Shown: positions 25,564 through 34,965, counted from the stretch's first letter. The stretch is 64,000 nt of DNA from Jatrophihabitans sp. GAS493 (GCF_900230215.1 NZ_LT907982.1:186001-250000), one strand, 5' to 3'. The notes: a model not told the origin generated them from the letters alone. Program-made: numbers and translations.

Positions 25564-27813
25564 ATGACCTCCGCCGGTTCACTACGTCACCGGGTCGTAG
25601 TCGGCGGACGACTCGCCCGCACCTGGCGGCCGACCGGCACTCAACTGCGGGCGTTGCTGCGATCGACGATCACCTCCTACATCGCCCTCGGGATCGCGCT
25701 CTACATCCTCCCCGGCGAGCAGTCATCCGGCCCAATTCCGGTACTGGTGCTGGTCGTTCTGGTGGCCACCATCGGGCTACTGCTGCGGCCGCTGCTGCTC
25801 GCGCTGGCCGTGCTCCTGGGCTCCTTCGGATTGCTGCTCGTCGGCATTCTCAGCCAGGCCATCATTCTCGGCGTCGCGATCGCCATCTCACCCGATATCG
25901 AACTCGCCAGCACCGCCCAGGTCATCCTCGTCTCCTGGAGCGCGGCGATCGTCGCCGCGCTGGTGAACTGGCTCTTCGACGCCGGCAGTGAGGACTCCTT
26001 CCTGGCCCAACTCCTCGGAAGGGCCGTGCGGGTCGCCCGTCGGCAGCGCCGTGCGGGCAATCTGGCCGGACACGGCACCCTCATCATCCAGCTCGACGGC
26101 GTCGGTGAGACTGTGCTGCGGCAGGCCATGACCGCAGGCGCCATGCCGACGCTCTCCACCTGGCTGCGCGGCGGCACGCACACCCTGCGCGGGTGGCACA
26201 CCGGGCTGCCGGCCACCACGCCGGCCGGGCAGTCGGTGCTGCTCTACGGCGACACCACCCAGATCCCGTCGTTTCGCTGGTATGAGAAGCAGTCCGCGCG
26301 GCTGATGGTGGCCAACCATCCGCGCGACGCGGCCGAGCTCGAGCTGCGCCTCAATCACGGTCAGGGGCTGCTGGCCGACGGCGGGGTGAGTATCTCCAAC
26401 CTCTTCTCGGGTGGCGCGGCGACGACGCTGCTGACGATGAGCGACGCCCGGCTGCCACCCCGTACCACACGAGGATTCGCTTCATTCGCCACGACCGCGG
26501 GCGGCCTACTGCACTCGATGGTCGTCTTCGTCGGCGTGGTGATCACCGAGATCTACCAGGGACGACGCCAGCGCCGCCGCCGCGTCGAACCCCGCGTGCG
26601 ACGCGGTTGGCTCTTCGCGTTACTGCGGGCGGTCACCACCGCCCTGCTTCGGGATTTGAACGTCGCATTGGTGACCGAGCAGATCGCCCGCGGGGCGCCC
26701 GCCATCTATGTCGACTTCCTCGACTACGACGAGGTGGCTCACCACGCCGGCCCCAGCCGTCCGGAGTCGATTCGCATCCTCGACGGGCTCGACCGGCTGC
26801 TGCGCTTCTTCGCCGACGTGGTGGTCGCGACCGGGCATGAGTACAGCCTGGTCGTCGTCTCCGACCACGGTCAGGCTCAGGGCGCCACCTTCGACCAGTT
26901 GAGCGGCGGCCCGCTGCATGGGCTGGTGGACGCCCTCTGCGACTCGCCCGAAATCGAGACCCAGGAGGCCGACGCGGTCGGCGCGGACTCCGCCCCGGCT
27001 GAGCGCTGGGGTCCGGCCAACCTCTTACTCACCGGGGTCGCCCGCTCCTCGAGCATGGCCGGAAGGGCGGTCAGCCGATCGTCGGCGAGTTCGGCCACGG
27101 CGGCCGACTCACCCGACGGCGCTGTCAGCCGGGCCGACAACCAGGTCACCCTCGGCGAGGGAAAGGCTGCCAAGTCGGCGAAGTCCGAGTCCGACCGCGG
27201 CGAGGCGGCTGCGCCGACGGGAGTCGTGGTGGCGGCCAGCGGGAGCCTGGCCCACTTGTACCTGGCCGATCACCCGGGAATCGCGTCGAGTGAGGAGATC
27301 CACGGGCGCTACCCACGCCTCGTCGACGGCCTGGCCCAGTGCCCACAGATCGGCGTCGTGCTGCTGCGTCCGAGCAGCGCGCCCGATGACACCGACGTCC
27401 TGGCCCTGGGCGCAGGAGGGTGGCGCCGCGTGCACTCCGACGCCACGACGAGTGGTGGCGACGGCGATGATCCGCTCAGCGTCTACGGCCCGTCGGCCGC
27501 CGCCGATGTGGTCGCGCTCTTCGCGCGGGAGCATGTCGGGGATCTCGTTCTGCTCGGCCGCTTTGATCCGTCGACCGGCGAGGTCGTCGCCTTCGAGGAG
27601 CTGGTCGGCTCGCACGGAGGGCTCGGCGGCGGGCAGACCGAGGCGGTCTTCATTCATCCCAGCGATTGGGATCTTCCGCTCGACGCCGCCCTCAGTGGAC
27701 GCCAGGTGTACGAGGCGCTACTGGCCCACGTCCCGCGCAGTGGCGACGACGCCGCGAATACGTTCGCGCCGCGGAGTGAGATCGCGTCGCGGAGTGAGAT
27801 CGCGTCGCGATGA
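25564..27813 (+). CDS. Membrane protein with holin-like N-terminus and alkaline-phosphatase-fold domain
   Basis: A 749-residue protein. Residues about 30-155 hold four hydrophobic spans of the phage-holin-IV-like type. The rest is an alkaline-phosphatase/phosphodiesterase fold: LIIQLDGVGE (metal Asp), LPATTPAGQSVLLYG (likely nucleophile Thr in ATTPA) and VVVSDHGQAQGATF (metal Asp/His). A long low-complexity insert lies around residues 490-555. It ends in SEIASRSEIASR from an 18-bp duplication. The stop overlaps the next start by four bases. Substrate unknown; a phosphodiester in or near the membrane is likely. Confidence 0.88.
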   Translation: MTSAGSLRHRVVVGGRLARTWRPTGTQLRALLRSTITSYIALGIALYILPGEQSSGPIPVLVLVVLVATIGLLLRPLLLALAVLLGSFGLLLVGILSQAIILGVAIAISPDIELASTAQVILVSWSAAIVAALVNWLFDAGSEDSFLAQLLGRAVRVARRQRRAGNLAGHGTLIIQLDGVGETVLRQAMTAGAMPTLSTWLRGGTHTLRGWHTGLPATTPAGQSVLLYGDTTQIPSFRWYEKQSARLMVANHPRDAAELELRLNHGQGLLADGGVSISNLFSGGAATTLLTMSDARLPPRTTRGFASFATTAGGLLHSMVVFVGVVITEIYQGRRQRRRRVEPRVRRGWLFALLRAVTTALLRDLNVALVTEQIARGAPAIYVDFLDYDEVAHHAGPSRPESIRILDGLDRLLRFFADVVVATGHEYSLVVVSDHGQAQGATFDQLSGGPLHGLVDALCDSPEIETQEADAVGADSAPAERWGPANLLLTGVARSSSMAGRAVSRSSASSATAADSPDGAVSRADNQVTLGEGKAAKSAKSESDRGEAAAPTGVVVAASGSLAHLYLADHPGIASSEEIHGRYPRLVDGLAQCPQIGVVLLRPSSAPDDTDVLALGAGGWRRVHSDATTSGGDGDDPLSVYGPSAAADVVALFAREHVGDLVLLGRFDPSTGEVVAFEELVGSHGGLGGGQTEAVFIHPSDWDLPLDAALSGRQVYEALLAHVPRSGDDAANTFAPRSEIASRSEIASR
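27772..27807 (+). repeat. 18-bp tandem duplication at the 3' end of the phosphodiesterase-fold gene
   Basis: Two exact copies of CGGAGTGAGATCGCGTCG directly before the last Arg codon and the stop, encoding the repeated SEIASR. Confidence 0.95.
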
Positions 27814-28820
27814 GTAGCAGCGCGCCGCAGCGGCCCCCCGGCGACGAGGTTTCGGTGAGCTGGTGGGGGCATGCGACGACGACGATCGAGTTGGCCGGCT
27901 GCCGGGTACTCACCGATCCCCTCTTCGCCACTCGGCTGGCCCATCTGCGCCGGGTCGGCGGCCCCGCGCCGGGTGCCCAGGCGCACCGGGCCGATGTCGT
28001 GGTCATCTCGCATCTGCACCGTGATCACCTGCATATTCCTTCGCTGGCCGTCCTGCCGGCGAGCACCCGAATAATCGCCCCCCGTGGCGCCGCCGCGGCC
28101 GTGGCTGGAACTCAGCCGCAGCTGGCCGACCGCTTCGAGGAGATCGAGGTGGGCGACAGCGTCGACGTCGGCCTGGTGCGCATCGAGGCGGTTCCGGCCG
28201 CCCACGACGGTCGACGGGCGCCCGGGTCACGCTTTCGGGCCACCACCCTCGGCTACCGGTTCAGCGTTCGTGAGGATCGCAGCGAGGAACGAGCGAGGAC
28301 CGGAGCGAACGCCCGGATGAGCGCCAGCGAAGACCAAAGCACCGTTCGTGAGGATCGCAGCGAGGAACGAGCGAGGACCGGAGCGAACGCCCGGATGAGC
28401 GCCAGCGAAGACCAGTCAACCGTTCGTGAGGATCGCAGCGAGGATCGCAGCGAGGAACGAGCGAGCGCCCGGGTTTGGTTCGCTGGGGATACCGGGCTCT
28501 TCGACGGGATGCGGGAGATCGGTCCGGTGCAGGTGGCCGTGGTGCCGGTCGGCGGTTGGGGACCGACCCTGGGCGACATGCACCTCGACCCGGCGCAGGC
28601 CTGTGAGGCCGTCCGGCGGGTCGGCGCCAGTGACGCAGTCCCGATCCACTTCGGCACCTACTGGCCGACCGGGTTACGACGCGCGCATCCGACGAGCTTC
28701 CGCCGCCTCTGCCAGGAGCCGGGGACCCGGTTCGTCACGGCGCTGGCCGCCGACCAGCCACAGACGCGGGCCCATCTGCTCGCTCTCGGCCAGCGCGTCG
28801 ATCTGCCAACGCACCGATGA
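27810..28820 (+). CDS. Metallo-beta-lactamase-fold hydrolase with in-frame 26-aa repeats
   Basis: A 336-residue hydrolase resembling the UlaG/RomA type. The N-terminal WWGHATTTIELAG and the metal motif SHLHRDHLHIPS (HxHxDH) are present. ARVWFAGDTGLFDGM (metal Asp) and HFGTYWP complete the site. Between LGYRFS and ARVWFAGDTG there is an unusual stretch of about 67 residues, mostly two and a half copies of a charged 26-residue repeat (VREDRSEERARTGANARMSA and on). Overlaps on both sides are ATGA-type: an operon with the upstream phosphodiesterase and the downstream DedA gene. Confidence 0.88.
   Translation: MSSSAPQRPPGDEVSVSWWGHATTTIELAGCRVLTDPLFATRLAHLRRVGGPAPGAQAHRADVVVISHLHRDHLHIPSLAVLPASTRIIAPRGAAAAVAGTQPQLADRFEEIEVGDSVDVGLVRIEAVPAAHDGRRAPGSRFRATTLGYRFSVREDRSEERARTGANARMSASEDQSTVREDRSEERARTGANARMSASEDQSTVREDRSEDRSEERASARVWFAGDTGLFDGMREIGPVQVAVVPVGGWGPTLGDMHLDPAQACEAVRRVGASDAVPIHFGTYWPTGLRRAHPTSFRRLCQEPGTRFVTALAADQPQTRAHLLALGQRVDLPTHR
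28265..28465 (+). repeat. 78-bp tandem repeat inside the metallo-hydrolase gene
   Basis: Copies start at 28265, 28343 and 28421 (period 78, beginning CGTTCGTGAGGATCGCAGCG). The third is truncated and contains an extra 12-bp duplication of GAGGATCGCAGC. Copies 1 and 2 are almost identical, pointing to recent expansion or insertion. The period is a multiple of three, so the frame survives. Confidence 0.95.
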
Positions 28821-29494
28821 ACAGTGCGTTCGGTCCGGGTTACCTGATCGGGCTCTTCGGGGTCGTCGCGTTCGGTGCCGTCGTGCCGGTGCTACCCACC
28901 GGGGCTGCGGTGAGCGTGGCCGCCGCCGTGGCCGAGCGGGATCATATTCCCTTGTTTTTCCTGGTCATCCTGGTCGGGGCGGCCGGAGCCTACGTCGGCG
29001 ACATCCTCACCTACGCCGCCCTGCGAGCCGCGGCCAGAACGATCTCAACTCATGGCCATCACGATCAGAACCGGCGCTGGTGGAGACCGCGCTATGTCCC
29101 GGAGTGGGCCCGCCGGCGGCTGGAGCCCGAGCAGCGAACGGCGACGCTGGCCCGGTTTCGTCGCCAGATCGACACCCACGAAGTGCGCACCCTACTGCTG
29201 TCCCGGTTGGTGCCGGGCGGGCGTATCCCCGTGCTGATCGCGGCCTCCGTCGGCGGATACTCGCTGCGTCGCTTCGCCCTGGCCGACCTCGGAGCCGCCC
29301 TGATCTGGGCCCTGCTGTACGCCACGATCGGCCTCCTCGGGCGGGTGGCCTTCCCCGAACCGTGGCAGGCGGCGCTGGCCGCAATCGGGCTCGTCCTGCT
29401 GGTGAGCCTGTTGAGCAGTCAATGGGCCAGATATCGGATGCGTCAGGCCGACGCACCGGCGCAGCGTTCAAGCTCACCGGAAACCTGCCGATAA
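28817..29494 (+). CDS. DedA/VTT-family membrane protein
   Basis: A 225-residue protein with about five hydrophobic segments. The VTT (SNARE-associated) signature is recognisable in GAAGAYVGDILTYAALR and SRLVPGGRIPVLIAASVGGYSLRRFALAD. DedA proteins flip phospholipids such as undecaprenyl phosphate or phosphatidylethanolamine. The middle is unusually long and basic (HGHHDQNRRWWRPRYVPEWARRR). Coupled by an ATGA overlap to the metallo-hydrolase, it closes a three-gene operon whose products could act on the cell envelope. Confidence 0.85.
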   Translation: MNSAFGPGYLIGLFGVVAFGAVVPVLPTGAAVSVAAAVAERDHIPLFFLVILVGAAGAYVGDILTYAALRAAARTISTHGHHDQNRRWWRPRYVPEWARRRLEPEQRTATLARFRRQIDTHEVRTLLLSRLVPGGRIPVLIAASVGGYSLRRFALADLGAALIWALLYATIGLLGRVAFPEPWQAALAAIGLVLLVSLLSSQWARYRMRQADAPAQRSSSPETCR

Positions 29495-29603
29495 AAGCGA
29501 TAGCATCACAACTGTTCGAACGTGGCGAGTTCTCTCGACAGCGCGGTCCGGACTGCCGTCACGGCTTCTCCCCAGTCGGCATGTCCACGCGCGCGAGGTG
29601 CTC

Positions 29604-30146
29604 ATGATCGTTCCCGTCGTCACCCCTGAACTGGCCGAACGCTCCCTGATCGGAGCCGCGGTTCATGCCTTCTCCGCGCGGGCCAGCACCCGATCCAGCC
29701 CGGCCGACCAGACCGATCTCGAGTTCGCCCGTCAGATACCCAAGCCGGATGAGCTCGCGGAGTCAGCCACGGTCTATGCCATCAGCCTCATCTGGTGGGC
29801 CCATCAGGATCTGCACGCCCGGCGCGAGTTGCTGGACGCGGCCACCACGCTGATGTTTGCCTACGTCGACGACGATGCTCGCGAACGCCCTTTCGAAGCC
29901 GGTTACCGGATCTTCGCCACGCAGCTGGCCCAAGCGGCGCTGACGCCCCGGATCGACGCCGAGATCGACCTGCGTCCACTCGTCTCCGGAGTCACCGAGA
30001 TCGACTTGATGACGGCCCGCTTCGCCGACACTGCGGCGCACGCACTGCTGCGCACCGACCGAGACACCTTCGGCGACCCCGCCCAGTCGGCCGAGACGAT
30101 GCGCGACGAGATGATTCAGCTCGCTTTCTGCTCCCGAGCCGCCTGA
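29604..30146 (+). CDS. Hypothetical protein, 180 aa, mostly helical
   Basis: GAGG at 29595-29598 favours ATG 29604; GTG 29598 is an alternative. It is a soluble, helix-rich protein (ERSLIGAAVHAFSARAS ... ESATVYAISLIWWAHQDLHARRELLDAATTLM) with repeated Ala/Asp-rich helices. No domain is recognised. It stands alone, about 110 bp after the DedA gene, with a 328-bp gene-free stretch following. Confidence 0.65.
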   Translation: MIVPVVTPELAERSLIGAAVHAFSARASTRSSPADQTDLEFARQIPKPDELAESATVYAISLIWWAHQDLHARRELLDAATTLMFAYVDDDARERPFEAGYRIFATQLAQAALTPRIDAEIDLRPLVSGVTEIDLMTARFADTAAHALLRTDRDTFGDPAQSAETMRDEMIQLAFCSRAA

Positions 30147-30474
30147 CGGTTCTCGCCCGCCTGCGGCGCCCGTCCACCCAGTCGGAGAGGCAAGTTCGAC
30201 GAATATCGATTTCGAGTTGACGTCGAATAGTTTCCGAGGAAACATTGTCCCTACGCGGTACCGGGGGGTACAGCTACAGCGCAGCAGAGAGTGACTCAGC
30301 ATCCGATCGGCTCGGGGGAACCGGCCGGATGTGGCGTCCGGGGCGGATCGGGGGATCCGAGCGGACGTCGAGGGCGGACCGATTCGGGGGTTTCGGTCGC
30401 CGGTCACCAGGTGTGTGCGCTACGCAGCGGCAACGCGGCTTCGGGCCTGACCAGGCGTTCGGAGCCGCGTTCTG
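30147..30474. other. Intergenic stretch without a convincing gene
   Basis: An 83-codon plus-strand open frame (30245-30496) runs through it but is Gly/Arg/Ser-rich, lacks a ribosome site and overlaps the end of the GH16 gene. TTGACG at about 30218 could be a stray -35. GGATCGGGGGATCCG near 30343 is a short imperfect palindrome. Nothing else is seen. Confidence 0.5.
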
Positions 30475-31545
30475 CTATTTCGGGGTGTATTTGTAGACCG
30501 TCGCCCAGTCGACGCTGATGTGCCCGGCCGCAGAGTCATTCGGCGGCTCGGCCCCGTCGAGGTTCGTCTCAGCCTGCAGCACCCAGTGCATCGGCTTGTG
30601 CGGCACCAGGGTGGTATTCGTGAAGACGACCGCGTCGTCGACGTAGAAGACGACCTTCCCCGGAGTCCAGTCGATGGTGATGGTGTGCCAGTCGGCCAGA
30701 GAGATCCCGGTCCGGTCGTAGGCGACGACGCCCTTGGGGTTGGAGACGCTGGACGGCTTGGCGAAGAGCGAACCCGCGTTGATGGTGCCATCCAGGTTCA
30801 TCTCGGGGAAGTCGATCTCGCCGTCGTCGGGCCAGCGCATGCTGTCCGGCCACAGCAGGAAGGCGATCTTGTAGCCGTAGGTGGGCTCCACCTTCATCCG
30901 CAGGCTGTACCGGCCATAGGTCTGGCCGCCGTCGGAGCCCGGCCCGGAGCCGAAGCGCTTGCCGGAGACGCGGCCACCGACGAGTGGTGCCGGCGCGGCG
31001 ACCATGTGCTCGCCGTTCTCGGTGTGCAGGTACATGTCCAGCATGCCGTCCTGCACCGAGAGCACCTTGTCCGGTCGGTAGGTGCCCTGCTTGGACGTGT
31101 CATTCGCACCGTTGTATCCGGTCCAGCTACTCGCGTAGGTGTGGGTGAAGGTCCCGAGCGGGGCCGGCTTGGTGAAGTCCTCGGTGAACTCCTGTGTCCA
31201 GCCCGGCAGATTGCCGACCGGCATCCCGTCACTCAGCCGGATGACCTGCTCGGGGTGGGAGTTAACCTGACGGGAGATGACCAGCGTCGCCAGCAGCAGC
31301 GCGAGCACGGCGACCAGCCAGAGGGTGCGGCGGGGCGGCGAGGTGCGCAACCGGTTCGACACCTCCGGCGGGAGCGGGGCACGTGGATACGCGGTGGCAC
31401 CCGGGTGGGCGGTCGTGCCCGGATTGCGAATCGCCGGCGGCGGCAGCGTTCGGGGGCGCGGACCGGTGGTCTCAGCGGGGTTTGCTGGGTTTGCTGGGTT
31501 TGGCTGGGCGGCTTGTGGGGGCACGACGTCGCGTGTCGTCGACAT
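30475..31545 (-). CDS. Membrane-anchored GH16 glycoside hydrolase
   Basis: A 356-residue protein. ATG 31545 has GAGGAG 7 bases upstream. The cytoplasmic leader is Pro/Ala-rich (NPANPANPAE repeats, 9-bp units at 31478-31505). One membrane span follows (TLWLVAVLALLLATLVI), so the enzyme faces outward as a type II protein. The GH16 beta-sandwich has the catalytic ExDxxE in DDGEIDFPEM. The C-terminus ends HISVDWATVYKYTP, typical of GH16. Substrates are beta-glucans, galactans or exopolysaccharide. Distance to neighbours shows no operon. Confidence 0.92.
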   Translation of the reverse strand: MSTTRDVVPPQAAQPNPANPANPAETTGPRPRTLPPPAIRNPGTTAHPGATAYPRAPLPPEVSNRLRTSPPRRTLWLVAVLALLLATLVISRQVNSHPEQVIRLSDGMPVGNLPGWTQEFTEDFTKPAPLGTFTHTYASSWTGYNGANDTSKQGTYRPDKVLSVQDGMLDMYLHTENGEHMVAAPAPLVGGRVSGKRFGSGPGSDGGQTYGRYSLRMKVEPTYGYKIAFLLWPDSMRWPDDGEIDFPEMNLDGTINAGSLFAKPSSVSNPKGVVAYDRTGISLADWHTITIDWTPGKVVFYVDDAVVFTNTTLVPHKPMHWVLQAETNLDGAEPPNDSAAGHISVDWATVYKYTPK

Positions 31546-31715
31546 GCGTGCGCTCCTCACCGTCGTTGGGTCAGACCCCGGATGTGCCGGCTGATTCCTC
31601 TGGTCTGCCGCGCGCGGTAGCCGTAGCCACGACACCGTTCGACGTCAGAGGTGCCGTCCTTATGTGAAATTTACCAAGTCACGGCTGCGCTGCCGACGCC
31701 CGATCGACCGCCGCG

Positions 31716-32573
31716 TCAGCCGAGTAACAGCGCGTCTTCGAAGACGAGCGACTGCCAAGGTCGATGCGGGAGCCGACCGTGTCCGGGATCGACGCCGACC
31801 AGGTGCCCGCCGGGCAGGGTTGCGATGGTGTGGGCGGCCTCCGGGTCGACGGTGACGACGGCGCCTACCTCCAGTGTGCATTCCAGCTCCGATCGTCGCC
31901 AGTTCACCACCGACGAGTGGCCGTGGATCTGGCTGAACGGAAGTGGTACTCCCCCGGCGAGCCAGCTCGCGATGAGTTCCGCGCCCTCGGCCGCCCAGAT
32001 CGGCCCGGCCGAGAGGTTCGGTGGACCACCGCCGAGCATCTGACCGGAGCTGAAGAGCACCTGCTGGCGCAGGCCACTCAGCGCGTTGATCGCAGACGCC
32101 GCCTCCCGGGCGGTGGCCGGTGAGTGCAGCACCCCGGCCCAGAACCCTTCCGTGAGTCCGGCGTGCGTGATCAGCCAATCCGCGCCGTCGGCGTGCAGCG
32201 CGATCGCCGGGCGCATCCGCCGTTCGCTCCACCAGTCGAGCAGCATCCCGGCGCCGTCATCGCTGATCTGCTCACCCCACTCGAAGCTGGGCTCCGAGAT
32301 GTACTGCGCCTCATGATTGCCGACGAGCTGAATCCACTGCCCGGGCTGCTCGGTGAGGTACCGATCGACCAGGGCGAGGACACCCTCGGAGTCAGGGCCG
32401 CGGTGGATGAGGTCACCGACCTGGACGACCGTGAGCTCGTCCGGGAGGCGCCCGGTCGAGGGGTCGGCGCCGAGTCGCTGCAGCTCACCGCGCAGCTCGT
32501 CGAGTTGGCCGCCGATGTCGCCGACGACGGCCACTCGAGCAGAGCTGCGGGAGGGTGCTGCGGCGCCGGTCAT
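31716..32573 (-). CDS. Calcineurin-like metallophosphoesterase
   Basis: A 285-residue protein. Metal motifs: AVVGDIGGQ (the usual His of GDxHG is Gly), VGDLIHRGPDSEG, LVGNHEAQY, ITHAGLT and IHGHSSV. ATG 32573 starts nine residues before the first strand; a longer form from 32681 would overlap the end of the chemoreceptor gene with Ser/Pro-rich sequence and is less likely. Protein serine/threonine phosphatase or dinucleoside tetraphosphatase activity is possible. It follows the chemoreceptor on the same strand by 64 bp, so may be co-transcribed. Confidence 0.85.
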   Translation of the reverse strand: MTGAAAPSRSSARVAVVGDIGGQLDELRGELQRLGADPSTGRLPDELTVVQVGDLIHRGPDSEGVLALVDRYLTEQPGQWIQLVGNHEAQYISEPSFEWGEQISDDGAGMLLDWWSERRMRPAIALHADGADWLITHAGLTEGFWAGVLHSPATAREAASAINALSGLRQQVLFSSGQMLGGGPPNLSAGPIWAAEGAELIASWLAGGVPLPFSQIHGHSSVVNWRRSELECTLEVGAVVTVDPEAAHTIATLPGGHLVGVDPGHGRLPHRPWQSLVFEDALLLG

Positions 32574-32637
32574 CCCCGGAACGCTAGCTGGCTGTTGTGC
32601 GTGTGCTGCTGCTGGGCTCAGATGCTGACCGCGGGGC

Positions 32638-34221
32638 TCAGATGCGGAACTGCCGGGTGAGGGCGTCGAGTTCCGCGGCAAGGCCGGCCAACTGGTCGGC
32701 CGACTCTCCGGTGGCCCTCGCTGCGGTGGCGGTGGTCGTCGTTCCCTCGGTCAGTTCGGTCATATTGACGCTCACCGTGCTGGTGCCCTCGGCGATGTGC
32801 GAGATCGACCGGCTGATCTCGGCGGTGGTGGCACTCTGCTGCGCGACCGCGGCGGCGATCGTCGACTGGTAGTCGCTGATCTGTCCGATCGTCTGGCTCA
32901 CCTCGCCGATGGCGCTGACCGCAGCCGTCGTGCCGCTCTGGATCGTGTCGACCAGGGTCGAGATGTCGCTGGTGGCCCGTGCGGTCTCCTGGGCTAGCTG
33001 CTTGACCTCGGTGGCGACGACGGCGAACCCCTTCCCGGCCTCGCCGGCCCGGGCCGCCTCGATGGTGGCGTTGAGGGCGAGGAGGTTGGTCTGGCCGGCG
33101 ATCGTCTGGATGAGTTTGAGGACGGTGCCGACCTCCTCCGACGAGGCGCCGAGTTCGGCGATCGTCGTGGTGGTGGACTGCGCGGTACGAACCGCGGCCT
33201 GGGCAACACCCGACGCCTCGGTCGCACTACGCGAGATCTCCTGCACGGAGGCGTCCATCTCGGTCGCCGCGCCGGCCATCATCTGAACGTTGTCGTCCAC
33301 TTGGTTGAGTGCCTGCGACACGTGACCGGCCTGGCCGGACGTCTGCTCCGAGCTGCCGGTGAGCTGCTCGGCGATCTCGGTGAGCGAGTGGGCTGATCCG
33401 GCCAGCTGCTGCGAGTGGCCGGCGACCGTGGTGAGCACGTTGCGGACGTCGCTGACGGCGGTGTTGACTGCCTCGCTGAGCTCACCGAGCTCGTCGTGGC
33501 TGGTCACCTCGACCTCGCCGGTGTAGTCGCGCCGGGCCATCTGCGCTAGGACGGCCACGGCCCGACGCAGCGGGACGAGGATCGACTTCGAGATCAGGAA
33601 GCCGGCCACGACCAGCAGGATCGCGCCGAGAATGATCGCGACCAAGGTCATCGTGATCGACGAGTGGTACGTGCTGTCGGCGGCCGCCTGGTCGGCGTTC
33701 GCGTCGTCCAGCATGGTGTCGGAGAGGTCGCCGATGCGGCTCTGCACGATCTCGAAGGTGAGGACGTTCGGATCTTTGGCGTAGCTGTTCCAGGCGGTCA
33801 GGACGAAGTCGAGTTCGGGGCCTTCGCCACCGTTCATGTGCGCCGCCTGCAGCTTGGCTATCGCATCGGTCACCTTGGCCGCGGCGGCCTTCTCGACGTT
33901 CGGCGTATAGCCATCCTGCACCAACTGGGCCTCGACCACGCCGGCTTGTAGGTCACCCAAGGTGCGGGCCGGGATCAGGTTCTCGGTGCGGCTCTGGGTG
34001 GCCAGCTCGTGCAGTGTGTGCTGGCCGGAGTACCCAACCCAGCCGACGATGGTGGCGGTGCCCAGCCCGATGAGAACGAGCAGCAGGAGCTTGCGCCCGA
34101 CCGTTAACTTGATGGTTCGCAACACTTGTGGGTACTGCCTTTCCAGCGCATGCACTCGGCCCGCCGCGGTGGAGGGTCCAAACCGGACTATCGACGCGAT
34201 CAGCGCGTACATGAGCGGCAC
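32638..34221 (-). CDS. Methyl-accepting chemotaxis protein
   Basis: A 527-residue chemoreceptor. The first membrane span is [20 protein letters not shown] (residues about 45-64). An extracytoplasmic four-helix-bundle sensor follows, and then the second span [19 protein letters not shown] (about 210). A HAMP domain ([23 protein letters not shown]) leads to the methyl-accepting coiled coil, with hairpin tip [20 protein letters not shown] followed by [20 protein letters not shown]. No cheA, cheW or flagellar genes are in the window, so its partners are elsewhere. Confidence 0.95.
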   Translation of the reverse strand: MPLMYALIASIVRFGPSTAAGRVHALERQYPQVLRTIKLTVGRKLLLLVLIGLGTATIVGWVGYSGQHTLHELATQSRTENLIPARTLGDLQAGVVEAQLVQDGYTPNVEKAAAAKVTDAIAKLQAAHMNGGEGPELDFVLTAWNSYAKDPNVLTFEIVQSRIGDLSDTMLDDANADQAAADSTYHSSITMTLVAIILGAILLVVAGFLISKSILVPLRRAVAVLAQMARRDYTGEVEVTSHDELGELSEAVNTAVSDVRNVLTTVAGHSQQLAGSAHSLTEIAEQLTGSSEQTSGQAGHVSQALNQVDDNVQMMAGAATEMDASVQEISRSATEASGVAQAAVRTAQSTTTTIAELGASSEEVGTVLKLIQTIAGQTNLLALNATIEAARAGEAGKGFAVVATEVKQLAQETARATSDISTLVDTIQSGTTAAVSAIGEVSQTIGQISDYQSTIAAAVAQQSATTAEISRSISHIAEGTSTVSVNMTELTEGTTTTATAARATGESADQLAGLAAELDALTRQFRI

Positions 34222-34270
34222 CTAAGCGACCCTCCCGCTTCGGCGCCCGGAGACCGCCCTACCCCCGTCT

Positions 34271-34319
34271 CGCTTTTGGCACACGTGCAGGGACTATCCC
34301 TGCAGGTGTGCCAAAAGTG
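34271..34319. repeat. 49-bp palindrome, dispersed repeat copy 2 (inverted orientation)
   Basis: Arms of 23 bases with two mismatched pairs and loop CTA, the complement of the TAG loop in copy 1 at 12913-12961, so the element is inserted the other way round. On the minus strand it matches copy 1 at 47 of 49 positions. It lies between the chemoreceptor start and the end of a lipoprotein gene, both on the minus strand. Confidence 0.95.
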
Positions 34320-34461
34320 CGACGGACTCGGCGATCTTGAACCGTTGCCGTGCTCTGCGGGGCCGGAGCATGTCCGGCAGCGCGTCGCATCCCCGGGAAC
34401 GGAACGCGGCCTGGCGAGATCCACAGGCCCCCCGATTCGGCGGCGGCGACTGTTTAGTCGC

Positions 34462-34965
34462 CTAACCGCTGGGCGTGAATACCTGTCCGAGGGCGGACAA
34501 GTCAGGCGCAGTCTTGGCCAGACCGAAATCGGTGGCCACCCAGGTCGCAGTGTCGTAAACCAACTCAATGACGGTGCCAGTCGGCGCCGTCGCTCCCGGC
34601 GGCAAGCGAGCGGCCGTAGCGGTGAAGTTGCCATGCGCGACGATTAGCACCTGCTGGATTTCGTCTTCACCGTCCGGCACGCCGAACTCCAACGTCTTGG
34701 CGATGGCGCCTCGCGAGGCATAGGCCCAACTGATGGCGGTTGGCTTGGGGTCGCCATTGACAACGCCTGCTTCGGCAACCAGCCGAAGAATCTTCGCCGT
34801 ATTCGAATCGTCTGATTGTCTGGATGCGGCTGCTGATCCGGAGGGAGTAGCACGTTCACCGGAGGCGCAGGCCGATAGAAGGGCAACACTCACGGCAGCA
34901 GTCACGGCAACCGCGTGTCGAGTTCGATGCCAGACCAGCACGCTGTCGGGAGGTCGATCTAACAT
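34462..34965 (-). CDS. Putative lipoprotein of unknown function
   Basis: A 167-residue protein. ATG 34965 places a basic start, hydrophobic core AVAVTAAVSVALLSAC and lipobox LLSAC, so it should be lipid-anchored on the outer face of the membrane. The mature region begins with a Ser/Ala linker, and the rest is about 110 residues of beta-rich sequence (IEFVYDTATWVATDFGLAKT-like) without a recognised domain. Base use is slightly lower in GC than neighbouring genes. Function unknown. Confidence 0.68.
   Translation of the reverse strand: MLDRPPDSVLVWHRTRHAVAVTAAVSVALLSACASGERATPSGSAAASRQSDDSNTAKILRLVAEAGVVNGDPKPTAISWAYASRGAIAKTLEFGVPDGEDEIQQVLIVAHGNFTATAARLPPGATAPTGTVIELVYDTATWVATDFGLAKTAPDLSALGQVFTPSG

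Noticed and set aside
25564..26050. Prophage remnant, because of the holin-like N-terminus
   Set aside because: The spans are part of a large chromosomal protein in a conserved-looking operon; no other phage genes or integrase are near.
30245..30496. 83-codon open frame on the plus strand
   Set aside because: Gly/Ser/Arg-rich composition, no ribosome site, overlap with the end of the GH16 gene, and no recognisable domain.
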